64,000 nt of DNA from Spizellomyces punctatus DAOM BR117 (taxonomy: Eukaryota; Chytridiomycota; Chytridiomycetes; Spizellomycetales; Spizellomycetaceae): assembly GCF_000182565.1 (NCBI RefSeq), contig NW_015971545.1, forward strand, positions 124,001 to 188,000, given 5' to 3'. Made by a program: the position numbers and the translations under genes. The notes under the pieces were generated by a model, which worked only from the letters and a program-made list of their open reading frames with translations, was not told the origin of the DNA and did not search any database. This document shows, piece by piece, positions 1-10,770 of this stretch. Each line of letters opens with the position of its first letter. Position 1 is the stretch's first letter.

Positions 1-728
1 TATGGTAATTTCCCATCAGTCGCATCAACCATAATCTAGAGGATCCCGTCCCCTTTGAACAAAGCGTATAACATTCCAAATAAAAAAAATAAAAATGGAA
101 AAGAACGCAATCGCGCTGGGTCATCCAGAGCTGCCAGAACCGAACCATTAATTCATTTTCGATGAAATTCCAAACATCCAACATATCAATAATTCAGAGT
201 TTGTCGTCCATGTGGAAATGGTTTTAGATAAAGTGGCCATCATGCACCCATGTATAACGATATCTGAACTCGACATATACAAGGAAGGATACGTCCCTCG
301 GTTCTCTCCATTAAATGTCGGAGGGTAATTTCGGAGGGTTACGTGATTCCCACTTGATTAAAAGATGACTAGTCGAGTATTTTACGTTACGAATCCTGTT
401 TTGAGGATATGATGCAAAAGTGCACACCCGAAAGCCTCCAAAAAAAGACTTTCAACCTTTCCGGAGAACCTCGGCCGAACGGTGCAATCATGCCCAGTTC
501 TAAAATTGACTCATCCCCATTCCAACTGTCAAACGTTCCGCCATTGAACGATCGTCCCCGGCGGTCCGGCTGGCGGGATGGTCGAGATTTTTGCAAGGCG
601 TGGAGTGCCGGGGGCAAACGCTTATCTCATCATACAAGCCACACAAGCCTCCATCCGGGGAAATTGAACACTTACTATATAATAGCCATCCCCAGCTACT
701 TTCTCCTCACTTCCGTCAGCACTTTTAC
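1..728. other. Intergenic, upstream of the GNAT gene
   Basis: I see no supported gene here. Open frames on both strands between about 390 and 980 overlap each other and have no recognisable domain. The stretch just before position 729 should hold the promoter of the acetyltransferase gene. A TATATAA-like string near 676-682 lies about 50 bases before the start codon and could be a core promoter element, but this is only a weak guess. Confidence 0.5.
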
Positions 729-1345
729 ATGGCTACTGAAACTTATCTCCCCGCCCATCCTGGTATCCGTCCAGCCACTGCCCAAGATATACCAGTCCTT
801 CTGGATATCATTAACGGCGCCTACCGAAACGATGCAGGGTGGACAACAGAATCCCATCTCGTCGAAGGTGCTCGAGCCCTTGCGCCAGATCTCGAAAAAC
901 TTATCCCCCCTCTTCGCGACCCATCTACGGGTACATTCTTGGTTTACCATCCTACTACGTCAACTGACCCCCTTGGTTGCATAAACGCCGAAATATTGCC
1001 TGATAATGAAGGCTATTTTGGAATGTTTGCTGTGAACCAATCTCAGCAGGGACAGGGAATTGGTCGGAAATTGATGGAAGCGTCGTTTGAGGTTATGAGG
1101 ATAAAGGGGTGCAAGAAATGTGTTATTAATGTTTTGACGGACAGGAAGGAGTAAGTACAGTTTGTTCCATCACGTCTTGCATGGTTCTGATTTTTTTTGG
1201 ACATTATGACAGTATTCAAGCTTGGTACGGTCGATGCGGATTCATTATGACTGGCAAGACGGTTCCGTTCCCCTCGGATGCCGGAGCTTCCAAGCTAAAG
1301 CCGGGTGTCCAACCGGTTTTAGTGTACATGGAACGGGAGCTGTAG
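729..1345 (+). CDS. GNAT-family N-acetyltransferase
   Basis: Two exons (729-1150 and 1213-1345) joined by a 62-base GTAAGT..CAG intron give 184 residues. The protein begins MATETYLPAHPGIRPATAQD, where 'IRPAT..D' is the usual first strand of the acetyl-CoA-dependent N-acetyltransferase fold. The acetyl-CoA pyrophosphate loop (motif A) is visible as QSQQGQGIGRKLM around residues 104-116. The second exon supplies IQAWYGRCGF, the usual late 'A...Y...GF' element, and ends LVYMEREL. The longer open frame starting at 591 is rejected because family similarity begins at the 729 ATG. The substrate cannot be told from sequence; small-molecule, peptide or spermidine-like substrates are all possible. It is on the opposite strand to its neighbour, recyclin. 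Confidence 0.85.
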
Positions 1346-1519
1346 ATTGCAAATATCCAAATATTTCTAAAGAGCACAGTGTATATATAGAATAATAGAG
1401 CGATATGATAATATCAATATTGGAAAACGATAAAGATTCTATTATGACACATTTCGAAATTCTCTCAAGAAGATTCTCTGTCCCAGACCAAACACATGTA
1501 TGAGCCCATTCCGTTCATC

Positions 1520-4500
1520 CTACTGTATAATGCAATCCTTGCTCTCCATGTACTTTTGTATCTTTTTGTAGTCGGTTCGACTCGCCAATAACTCATAAAT
1601 CTCTTCAATCCTCAAGGCACCCTGGTACCGCGGCAGATCGTGAACAAGTTTACGCAATTCCTCTCCACCATCCGCCAAAAACAGATTCCCCACTTCCTTG
1701 AGCACTTCAAAGAGCTTTTTAACGGATGCCACTCGGAGTGTACACGCCCATTCGTAATACCGATTTAGATCATATATAAGTTGCATTGCCCCTGTTTGAC
1801 TGACTTGTAGTCGTTTAATGTTTTTGCAAACGACGCTGTTTTAAAATTGTGTTTGGTGTGAGTCCGACGCAGGAGAGATTATCTAAATTGTATATAGTTT
1901 CTTACTTGAATATTCGCACGCCCACTTCGCCAAAAAAGACCTCCATCGTGTGCTTTTCCGCGACACCATACAGAATCTTTATATGGGAGTTCAGGCATTC
2001 AATGACTCTTTGACAAGCCTGCCCTCGACCGAATGAGTAACCATAATGCGAAAAAGAAAACATTTTGCCTACCTTTGTCGGCTTGAGATCCAACACCACG
2101 TCTTTCTCGGTCGGATTAAAATCCTTTTGCGCTTGCTCCACCAACAATATATAATCAATCTGATTCACCAAAACCTGTATACTCTTATCCATTCCATTCG
2201 CAACCGAATCATCCAAAAGTCTTTCAAAGCTTTTCTTATCCACCACAATATCCGACAAAAAGTCGGACTCGTCTATCCAGGGCTTGACGTCCTCTTGATA
2301 GTAGACTTCAATCATTTGCTGGATCAAATCCGCGATATGAACCATTTCAAAGAATTGGAGAGAGTCGGGGTTGACGGCTTTTTCGTCGGATTGATCCACA
2401 ACTTGGGCACGGCTTAGACGCTCAAGGGCGCTAAGGGACGACAAAATGAGTATGAGTGACCCAGTCAAATGATACCAGTGGAGCATACACTTACGTATCA
2501 AAAGCCGGTCGGATATGTTGTGGTCCAATAACATCCAGCAAAGCACAAAAGATTTTTTCCACATTGGTCCGTCTAATCGCAGAGTTGAGCAATCAGCACG
2601 ACGCTAATGATGCCAACAAGACACCCCAAAAAACTTACAGCTTGCCCATATCCGTAGCGGCGGTAATAACCAAAACCCGACCCAAAGCCTCCTTATTCGT
2701 ATGCATCAAATGCAAACAAAGCTCCAGAGAAATCAACGAGTTCAATGAATCATCATCCAAATGATATGTCACATTGTCGTCTTGTTCTATGGTTAAATGC
2801 GTAACGGGCTCTGCATTGTCTAAAAGTGATTGTCGGTGGGGTTTGACCTTGTTGTGGCCGCCCATTCCTGTAACGAGTTTGCCGAGCGCAACAGGTGCGA
2901 ACATGATGGTTTTCATTGTTTGCATGACTTGTCGTTTATGTGCTTGGGCCTTCTCTTGGTCTGCGATGAAGGCGGCGGCTTTTTTCTTCCGTGGGTCTCC
3001 TTTCTATCGAAAATTGCAACAATAACAATGAGCCAAGGTGCACTCCACGCAGAACTGACGCAAACATGAACTTGTCAACTCACTCTATTGGTCCACTTTT
3101 CCAGCTCCTTGTTAAATTTCAGCTGCATATGCTCCATCTCTTGCCTCATATAATTATTCGTGTATGGCCGGCAAATTGCCATAACAGCTTCCTTCAACTT
3201 TTCCGTTTGCACAGGTACCCCCGCATCGTTGTTTGCAATAAACTCTGCAAATTGCATGCAGCAATGTATACCGGTAGCCAACGTGTGCAAATAAATCCCC
3301 AATCCCTCGCGTTCGTTGGCGGCAGCCAACACTGCGCTCAAGTACTCTGCAACAGAGTCCTCAAACACTTTGTTGACAAATAAAGTCAGCGCGTCGGTTT
3401 CGGGAAGGAAAACTTGTGATATGATGCGAGCCTGTTCGCGGCAGTTATTGAGTGTGTAATCACTAAATTTGGCGAATTCGTCTGCAAGAGTGTAACCAGC
3501 GGCTGCGCCGCCTGTCGAAGGGAGTTTGGATGCAACTAATGACGGGTTGTAGGTGGGATCAAAGAAGACAGGGTTTTTGGAAATGAAGAGTTGGATGCAG
3601 CTCCCACCACCGTTCAGGTGATACGCTGCTAGCGCGTTCCGTTGCATTTCCTTGATATTCTTGCCGTCATACGCTCGTTCAAATTGACCAAGCACCATCG
3701 ACTCGAACCATTCTATCGTAGTCTCCAAGGCAAAATGTATGTCATCGCTTTCAGGTATAAAATGAGCTTCCGAAAAAAGCTTGAGGCGTCGCAATACCAT
3801 CGCAACCTCACTAATATCCTTGAAATCCTTGAATACTTTAGAATCCTTTTGTCGTTTTCGAAAGTCAAGGTAATAGGGGCACAGCTGGGTATAAGTCCGC
3901 CGGAACAAATCCCGCGCCGTTTGTCCTGATCCGCGGGAGTAAGTTGAAGGTTGCCGCCGTAAAGAGCCCACACTGATGGTGTTACTCTGCTTTCCAGCCG
4001 CTTTAAGTCCACCCGCTCCGATGGTGAGTGACGATTTTTTACCAGATGGTAATGTGGACGTGATGGACGGTTGTTGAGGTCGCTCTTCCTCGCCCACTTT
4101 TGAAGATTCTCCTTCGACGCCCGCCTGAACCGGACCATCTTCTTGTACATCCTTGTCATCCTTCGCATCCGCCGCCCCATCATCCTTCGCGTCGGTAGTT
4201 GGTCCCACTTCTGCAGGATCTTCCTTTTTATCCTGCTCGTCAGCCTCATCTTCCACCAACGAACCCCAAAGCGTCCCCGTCTCCAAATACTTTGTACTAC
4301 CCGGTAACATATGTCCGCCAGGCATTTGCCTCAACCGCGTCGACAACAAGTCGACCAATCCAGATGTCTCTGGAGCCGTAGCCCCTTCCCCTATGTGACT
4401 GTTCCCATCTACTTCAGGAGGATATATATCCAGCGCCCGAAGTTTGGGCTCATACACATCGTCATTGTACACGAGTATTTTGAACCGACGAGATACCTGC

Positions 4501-4625
4501 GCGACTTTTGAAAGGTCTGGGATTGGAAGGAAGGTGAATGTTCGGATGATAAGGTCGGGAGGAAGGGAAGCTATCGTTTTCGGAGGTGCTGCGGCCGCTG
4601 GTGGTGGGTCCTTGGAACGTCGCAT
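1520..4625 (-). CDS. RCY1: Recyclin-1 family F-box/Sec10-like protein
   Basis: Five exons (4625-3084, 3003-2639, 2572-2495, 2430-1906, 1799-1520) add up in frame to 929 residues; yeast Rcy1 is somewhat shorter. An F-box lies near residues 15-60 (SLPPDLIIRTFTFLPIPDLS). It is followed by a low-complexity acidic/Ala-rich stretch (about 85-230) and then a long helical Sec10/exocyst-like region to the end. Family members are F-box proteins of endosome-to-Golgi/plasma-membrane recycling that bind Skp1, and yeast Rcy1 ends in a prenylated CAAX box. Here the protein ends KDCIIQ followed by TAG, so a CAAX-type tail is present. Two minor introns differ slightly from consensus, but the phases agree. The promoter should lie in 4626-5056. 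Confidence 0.88.
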
Positions 4626-5056
4626 TGTGAGGTCAGTGGATTCTCCGGCGCGCCGGACGCGATGCAGTCTAGTTTGTCCGTCTTCAGAGAAAATAAAAAC
4701 TAGAATTCTATCCTATGAAGACCTTTGCAGTTTCTCCACCGTTTACTGTACTTGAGATAAAACAGTTTCTTGTGTCAAGAAACAAGGTTAAAAGGCACCG
4801 TAAACCGTAAACCCAGTGCTGGCAAGTGCATGTGGACATGGGGTAAGCATACTAAGCCATTTACCGCGTGAATCCCTCCGTTTGTCGCAAGCCACGTATT
4901 TTGACAATTATAATAGTCCCATCTCTATTCCTTGTCAAGAGCACACTACAAACAACATTACTATACAATGTTAAATACAAGTAAATTCATATTTAGCGCT
5001 TCAACTGAACTAAAAAGTGTTCGTTGAGCATCATCCAATTCAGAAGCGTTCTTCAT
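4626..5056. other. Intergenic between chitin synthase 3' end and recyclin 5' end
   Basis: This stretch of about 430 bases carries the 3' flank of the chitin synthase gene and the promoter of recyclin, both on the minus strand. I see no open frame with family similarity and no RNA gene. Confidence 0.5.
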
Positions 5057-8000
5057 CTATTTGACAGGACCATATCCCTGATAGCTACCGTGGTAGGTGG
5101 ATCCAGCTTCAGAAGATGAAACTGAGTTCGAGAATTGATGGACAAGCTGCTGTGGCCGAGTGGGCGAATAGCGTCCTTCGGCATAGTACGTCTGACCCGC
5201 CAACAAATCAGCATGACTACTTTCTGTTGGCGATGGGCTCGGAGTGCGTGGATGATACTCGGCCATTTGCTTTCCTTTGGCAACGTTCCGTCGCCAGGCC
5301 CGTTCGTATTCCTCCCAACGTTTTAAACTGACTTTGCTCCCGTCAAATGTGCCTCCTTCGTTTCCGTGGCCATTCTTTTCCGACGCACCGCCTGCACCGG
5401 TCACTTGTCTGGTTGCGCCCCAGGAAAAGTCATCAAAGTGCCAGAAGGCATAGACCGGTAGGACAAAGTTCCAAATAGGCAATGCCAAAATGTAGACACC
5501 CATCCACATTATGTACTGCCAGCGCCGGAATGAGAGGACCACAATGAGCGATGGGAAGAAGATGACAAAGAGAAGTGTGCCAATGTTCAGCCATTGCCCA
5601 GGGTCGGCGTCCTTATTCACGTTCGATACTATTGCATTGATGATTAGGTAGATGGTTGTCAGGATGGAGGCGGGAAGCACGGCGGTAGAGATGAGATCGA
5701 GGAGGACAATAAACTAGAGGGCAAGAAAAGCAATCAATATGGCACCCTGCACGCATTATACTCTTGATTGATGGCTTACCTGCATGGAAAAGCAAAAGGT
5801 ACCACAGAGATTGTTCACCAACACCAACTCCATCAAATTGTGAATGGTCGAATTGATCCATCTACGCCTCTGGCTCAACAAGGTAGCAAAGTCGTCAGGA
5901 ACCACAGTCTTGCAGACCGCACGGGGGATAAACACCATCTTCCGATTTGTGAATGTCCGCAGCATCAAGGTCGTCAAAAATCGGTCTTCACCCAGCAGCA
6001 ACAAATTCTTTTGGTGCAGTGTGTCAACTTCGTTTGTGGAATACGTCTCCACTACATCAGGGTTCGCCAAAATGGGTACCCATTCCCCGTCCTTGCGTGC
6101 TTTGATCCGGTACATGCAGAAACAGCCCGGCAGACATGTGACACCACCAAAGACACTTTCAAAAGCTTTTCCGAGGTGATGAGAAATGTAATACTCAAAG
6201 ACTTGGATCATCGTGACCCACGACTGAGTTTTGTTTGCAATTCGAGTTTCACCGCACAGACCCATGATCAACTGATCGTTGTGCATGGCGTTGATCATGA
6301 GCCGCAGTGAGTCCGGTGCAACTTTGGTATCGGCGTCCACCATGAGCACAATTTCAAAAAAGTCTGGGGTGACGCCCATGAGATGATGGACCTTGCGGAA
6401 CAAGTCAAAGTCCAGGGGGGTCATTCGGTCATTCAAGAGAACGCGCGTGAAAAAGTTCATTAGAATGAGCTGAGAGTCACGCTTTCCACGGTTGCCTGGC
6501 TTGGCTTCGCTCGCTTCTTCCGGTGTCCCACACTTGATCACCAAGATGGTCGGAACGCGGTGACCGGCGTGCGCTAAACGTATATATCAAATGAGAACAA
6601 TATCGAAAAAGGTGCACAAACCAGTGCTAAACTTACAGAAATGACCGACATAAACTCTAGCCATGTTGTGCTGCTTCGAACCAGACGCAACGGCAATATA
6701 CGAATACGGCTTTGGGTTGTCTCCAAAGGTCTGATCGATTTCAATCATATCAAGTAACAAGTCCGGTGTACTCTTTGGATTTCCTTTACCCGTAATCAGA
6801 CCATCAGCGATAATAAATAACAACTTTCTGCTATCGGTATAGTCCGTTGCAGCCATAGACTCCATCGTAGTTCGAAGAGAAGCTTCTCCCTCTGAGTAGC
6901 ATGTCACAAGAAGGACCGTGTAGAGATCCAAGCCAATGTCGTTGGGATTCATAATGTCCATCTTTTTACGATCGCTTATGTAGGTCAGTTCCGTGTCGTT
7001 GGACCTGTTTGCATATCCCACAGCAGCTGCGCTCGCGAATTGATTCGGAGTTCGTGCAAGACGATGTGATATGAACCAGTCAAAGATCACGGCCATGACA
7101 AATCGGGACAGAAGTACGCCAAGAACGATAACAGCAACAATGATCGAAAACAGGTACGAAATAATACATGACGCATCCTGTGCAGCGATCTGTCCAGCGA
7201 CGTACTTGTCAACCAAACAGTCGAATGCCTCCCTATTCATGGCAAATTCGGGAAGGTTGTTCAAAATACGTGTTGCCTCTCGACGATTCCTGATTCTTCG
7301 CAGCACCGCATCAACCGGATTGTTTGGTAGTGGCTGTCGGCCGAACTGGTCAAAGTAGGGTTTCAAATTCAAGACGCTGTCTTTGACAACCACGTAGCCT
7401 CGAGCTTCGATCTCGTCCCAAGTGTAGGCAACAAGAGGATCTACCGATTCTCCGCCATCTAATCGATCAAAGGGCTTCAATCCACTGCCAGCAAGCTGCC
7501 GACAATTACCGGCCTGCTGACATGGACTCTGAACGAACGCAAACGGGTATGTTGTGGCGTTCAGCTGCTGACAAGCTGCGACAGGTGGTTGTTGGAACAG
7601 ATCCGAAAGATCACTGCCACGAGGGTTGGTAAATTCGGGCCCTAGAGCCGGATTTGTCCTATACATAGTCCCAAAAACAATGATCCCTCCTGTAATATGA
7701 TGTGAGTGCGTGACAGTGACATTACTCTGCGTCTTTGGGCGAGCTTACCAGCAGCATCGATAGGGACTGGGGCGCCAGTCCCTGTTGGACACAGCAGAGG
7801 ATTCAATGCTACAATGAAGAACACCACGAATGCACACAGGATGACGATGATCCAGCACAGGGTGACCTTCTCCCTCCAGGCCTGCTGTGGACCTGCCCCT
7901 TTTATGTTGCAGCAGTTAAGGCAAAAGGCAGGAAAACAGCATGTCATCATCTTTGAGAAGATTGTCCATGTATCAAATTCGCTTTTGGCAAAGATATTTG

Positions 8001-8313
8001 CTGAGGCGTCTGGGCCAGCAGGACCTGCTAACATGCGGCGAGTACTCCGCATTGTTTGTGTGCGCAGCAGGGGCGAATTGACATATCGCTCTGGTCTTAC
8101 GAGAGTACCTGCAAAAATGGATACCAGGTCAAAAGAGAGCTCCCCAACGAGAGGTTCTAACGTCTCTGCGGCTGCACGTCTGTCAAACTACTTACCCTTT
8201 CTACCCAACGTCCTCCTTGTCATCGTCCGTCTAGGAAACGGGTACGGGTCGACAGCCCCAGATACATCAAGAGTCACTGTATCCGTTGGTGGTGTAGCTT
8301 CGTAAGAGCTCAT
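5057..8313 (-). CDS. Chitin synthase, class IV-type (no myosin motor)
   Basis: The gene reads from ATG at 8313 ([16 protein letters not shown]) to TAG at 5057 through several short introns. Exons include 8313-8196, 8108-7749, 7689 to about 6640, about 6570-5770, and 5715-5057. N-terminal half: a hydrophobic segment ([17 protein letters not shown]), a conserved Cys-containing luminal region, and a cytochrome-b5-like stretch around [14 protein letters not shown] second membrane segment follows ([18 protein letters not shown]). The catalytic region shows [10 protein letters not shown], a DAD-type motif ([12 protein letters not shown]), the acceptor motif [12 protein letters not shown], and QRRRW as the processive glycosyltransferase signature. 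Three membrane segments and a Ser/Pro-rich cytosolic tail follow. The absence of a myosin head places it with class IV enzymes. It would make wall chitin from UDP-GlcNAc at the plasma membrane. Confidence 0.93.
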
Positions 8314-9202
8314 TATTCTAACTTTTTTCTTGCTTGTCTATCTATATACAGTATCTGCAAGGTGGGAAACGTCAGTTGCTGTCAGATTTTTCCTGGCACG
8401 CCCATAGAGTTGCGTTTCAAAAGTGAGCATCAACAGTATACGTACTATTTGATAACCTTGTTGTCTATAGTAAAAGATACAGTAATCTCCATAAACACCA
8501 ATGCAAACACAACCTAGATGGGCTCACACTTTCCCTACTGCCATTGCTTTCAAAATATCAAGTTCCCACTTGCAACCGTATGCACAGCCACCGCCTCAAC
8601 GGATGGCAAAGTTGGACATGGCGCAGGAGCCCCTGAAGCAAAAGCGGCCGGCAGAAAGTTGTGGCTATGAAACAGTGTGGGAAAATTTTGTTTCAATTTG
8701 GAACAGAATTTTCTACGCGACTGTGCCACTTGATCTTAACAACGCGGTCGCTATGACATTGCCAAAGGCGTTCAAACCGCCCAGTTGCGCCAGATCTGTT
8801 CTGGCTCCTTAACATTTCATATTGTGGATTTTATCATGGCCCTGCTCGCAGGGGACAAGGCCATACAAGGCAGACGTCTTTCGTCTGTCATTGTCCTCTA
8901 ACCAAGCTACTGTTGTGTGATTTTGCTCCAACCAATGGGTATTTTGGACACGCATGTGCGTCATTAAGATGGATCTTACAAAGGTGGACCGTCCGATGGA
9001 GTGTCAGATTTTTTGGAATCATACTGTCCGTTTGTGAATTTCCAGTCTCTCTGATGTTCATCACGCATTTCGCGATGAGGGGTTTTGTGGCCATGGCAAT
9101 CCAACAGGACTTCCCATGATTCTGGCATCCTTCTGATAGCGGAAGGAAAACCAAAGGAACGATGCGCACTCTCAGCGCAAGCACTAAATCAAGTGTACTG
9201 TG
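8314..9202. other. Intergenic between chitin synthase 5' end and the SOSS-B-like 3' end
   Basis: About 890 bases without a gene I can defend. One plus-strand frame (8501-8812, 103 codons) is open but has no recognisable domain, no partner exon and no conservation signal I can see. The chitin synthase promoter must lie in the part next to 8313. Confidence 0.4.
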
Positions 9203-10542
9203 TCACTCTATCCTTGCCCTTTTATCAGGTCTTCTTGACCGATCTGGGCCTTGGTGTACGGACGGAGGTGGACGGAAGCGTTCGTTCGGGTATGGTGGTG
9301 GACCACGTGATCCAACAAAGTGGTTGGGAGGCTGCTGGTTTGGTGGATATGAAGGCGGTTGTTGCGGCTGAGCAGATAAAGCGTGTTGCAAAGGTTGTTG
9401 CCGGGGGAGAATTGCCGGACGGAGGGTGGGATGTGGAGGTGGGATGTACTGCAGCAGGCGGGGCTAAGAACGCGCTCCCATTGAACGTAAAAAACGGTCG
9501 ATACTCACCCAAGTCATAGACTTTGTCTCGGGTTCTCGCTGAGTCTAATAATCAATACGATAAGTAAGATATGACCACTATTATGAAGCGCAGAATGTCC
9601 TACCCATGCGCCCGCTCGAGTTCCGTCAGGTTCCCACAAATAATGACTGACATTTGGCTCTGGTTCAAAGGCTTGCAGCATGCTACAAGAAGAGCAGTTG
9701 GCTTCAACTCTTACTGGGCTCCAGTCTCAACATGGCATTTCCCACTCACTCAGCATATCGTTCGAGCTTGCCTGTATTAGGGTAAAGAGCAACTTGCAGG
9801 CTGCCCTTGAAAAATCGGGATTCGCTGCATCGAAGAATCATAACCATTTTTAACTCTCGAAAGTTGCATTTGAATGTCAATCTCGTTCTTCCATACCAGT
9901 TAATCAAGTGTAACATATTCCCTGTGGGTCATATCAGAGGGTTGATATCGGGATAAAGAGCGTACAGCGACTGGCCTGCCCTCTCCCAAACGTTACCTTG
10001 ATGCACTTTGTGACCAATATCTGCATCCAGCAACGAAAGGATGACTGACCCACTATCATCACCGACCCAGAAAAGGAATCTTGGACCTTTTCTTGATTCA
10101 ATTACGTCTAGGGTAAAGCAACGTCCAAACGCGCCAGTTAGACGAGAGCTCTGTGACGTCTGCATACGTGCTAGCTCGAGTATTACAATGGCTTGAGGTG
10201 AATGTTCTCGCTAGAACGTCAACTACAGTGCCACTGGAAAAACTGCGCAGATCTGTCACCGCCAGCTGTACTGTGCGAAACTCTGTCTACCGAAGCGTCC
10301 TGCCTCTACTTGGATCCTTCCAACTTTCACTTCATCTTCCACTCACATTTATCAATTACAACCACATCAAGGTTAACGCCTCTCATTCCTGGGCGCAGAT
10401 CCCTCACTTTAGTTGGCGGTACATCGGTCTGTGGCAACTCAGGAGATGGTTGATAGGTAAAATAAGGTGTGGTGGGTGGAGCAATCGGTAATGGAGGTAT
10501 GGAGGGTAAGTTATTCATAGTTTTGAATGCCGTTATCGGCAT
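9203..10542 (-). CDS. SOSS complex subunit B-like OB-fold single-strand DNA binding protein
   Basis: Seven small exons (10542-10347, 10107-9997, 9921-9897, 9824-9750, 9682-9604, 9544-9509, 9463-9203) join in phase to 260 residues. After a Pro-rich leader the protein shows VRDLRPGMRGVNLDVVVID and then a DDSGSVILSLLD strand pair. An FKGSLQVALYPNTGKLERYA block and an EPEPNVS element follow. In order these match the OB fold of human SOSS-B (NABP/hSSB1), which binds single-stranded DNA or RNA in DNA repair. The tail is Pro/Gln-rich with a basic RRPDKRARIE end that could be a nuclear localisation signal. Human proteins are about 205-210 residues. The gene faces OFD1 across 228 bases. The alternative start is the downstream ATG (MNNLPSIPP). 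The exon model is mine; the 25-base third exon is its weakest part. Confidence 0.72.
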
Positions 10543-10770
10543 ACCACAATGAAAACAAGAAAAGGATCATTTATGCACCGAACGCTACGTCTAAGATCAC
10601 AAGTAACTGCCGCACGGATGGAAGTTGACTGACGCAAAACAAGGCGAGGGTAGAACGCTGCGGGATTTATCGAAGGTCGTCACGTGGACGCATCAGTCAG
10701 CAGCTGGCGAGCGTTGCTCCGGTTCTTTGCCCCAAACAATCTGAGAGTGATCTACAGCAGACATTCGACA
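10543..10770. promoter_or_regulatory. Shared divergent promoter of the SOSS-B-like and OFD1 genes
   Basis: Only 228 bases separate the start codons of two divergent genes, so both promoters must be here. A TCACGTGGA E-box-like string lies at about 10680-10688. I looked for an RFX-type X-box, expected for many ciliary genes in animals, and did not see a convincing one. Confidence 0.45.

Noticed and set aside
409-984. 191-codon plus-strand frame
   Set aside because: It overlaps the GNAT start in another frame and has no recognisable feature.
9085-9519. 144-codon plus-strand frame
   Set aside because: It overlaps the last exons of the SOSS-B-like gene on the other strand, which carry family features; Gly/Val-rich content is the complement of Pro-rich coding.
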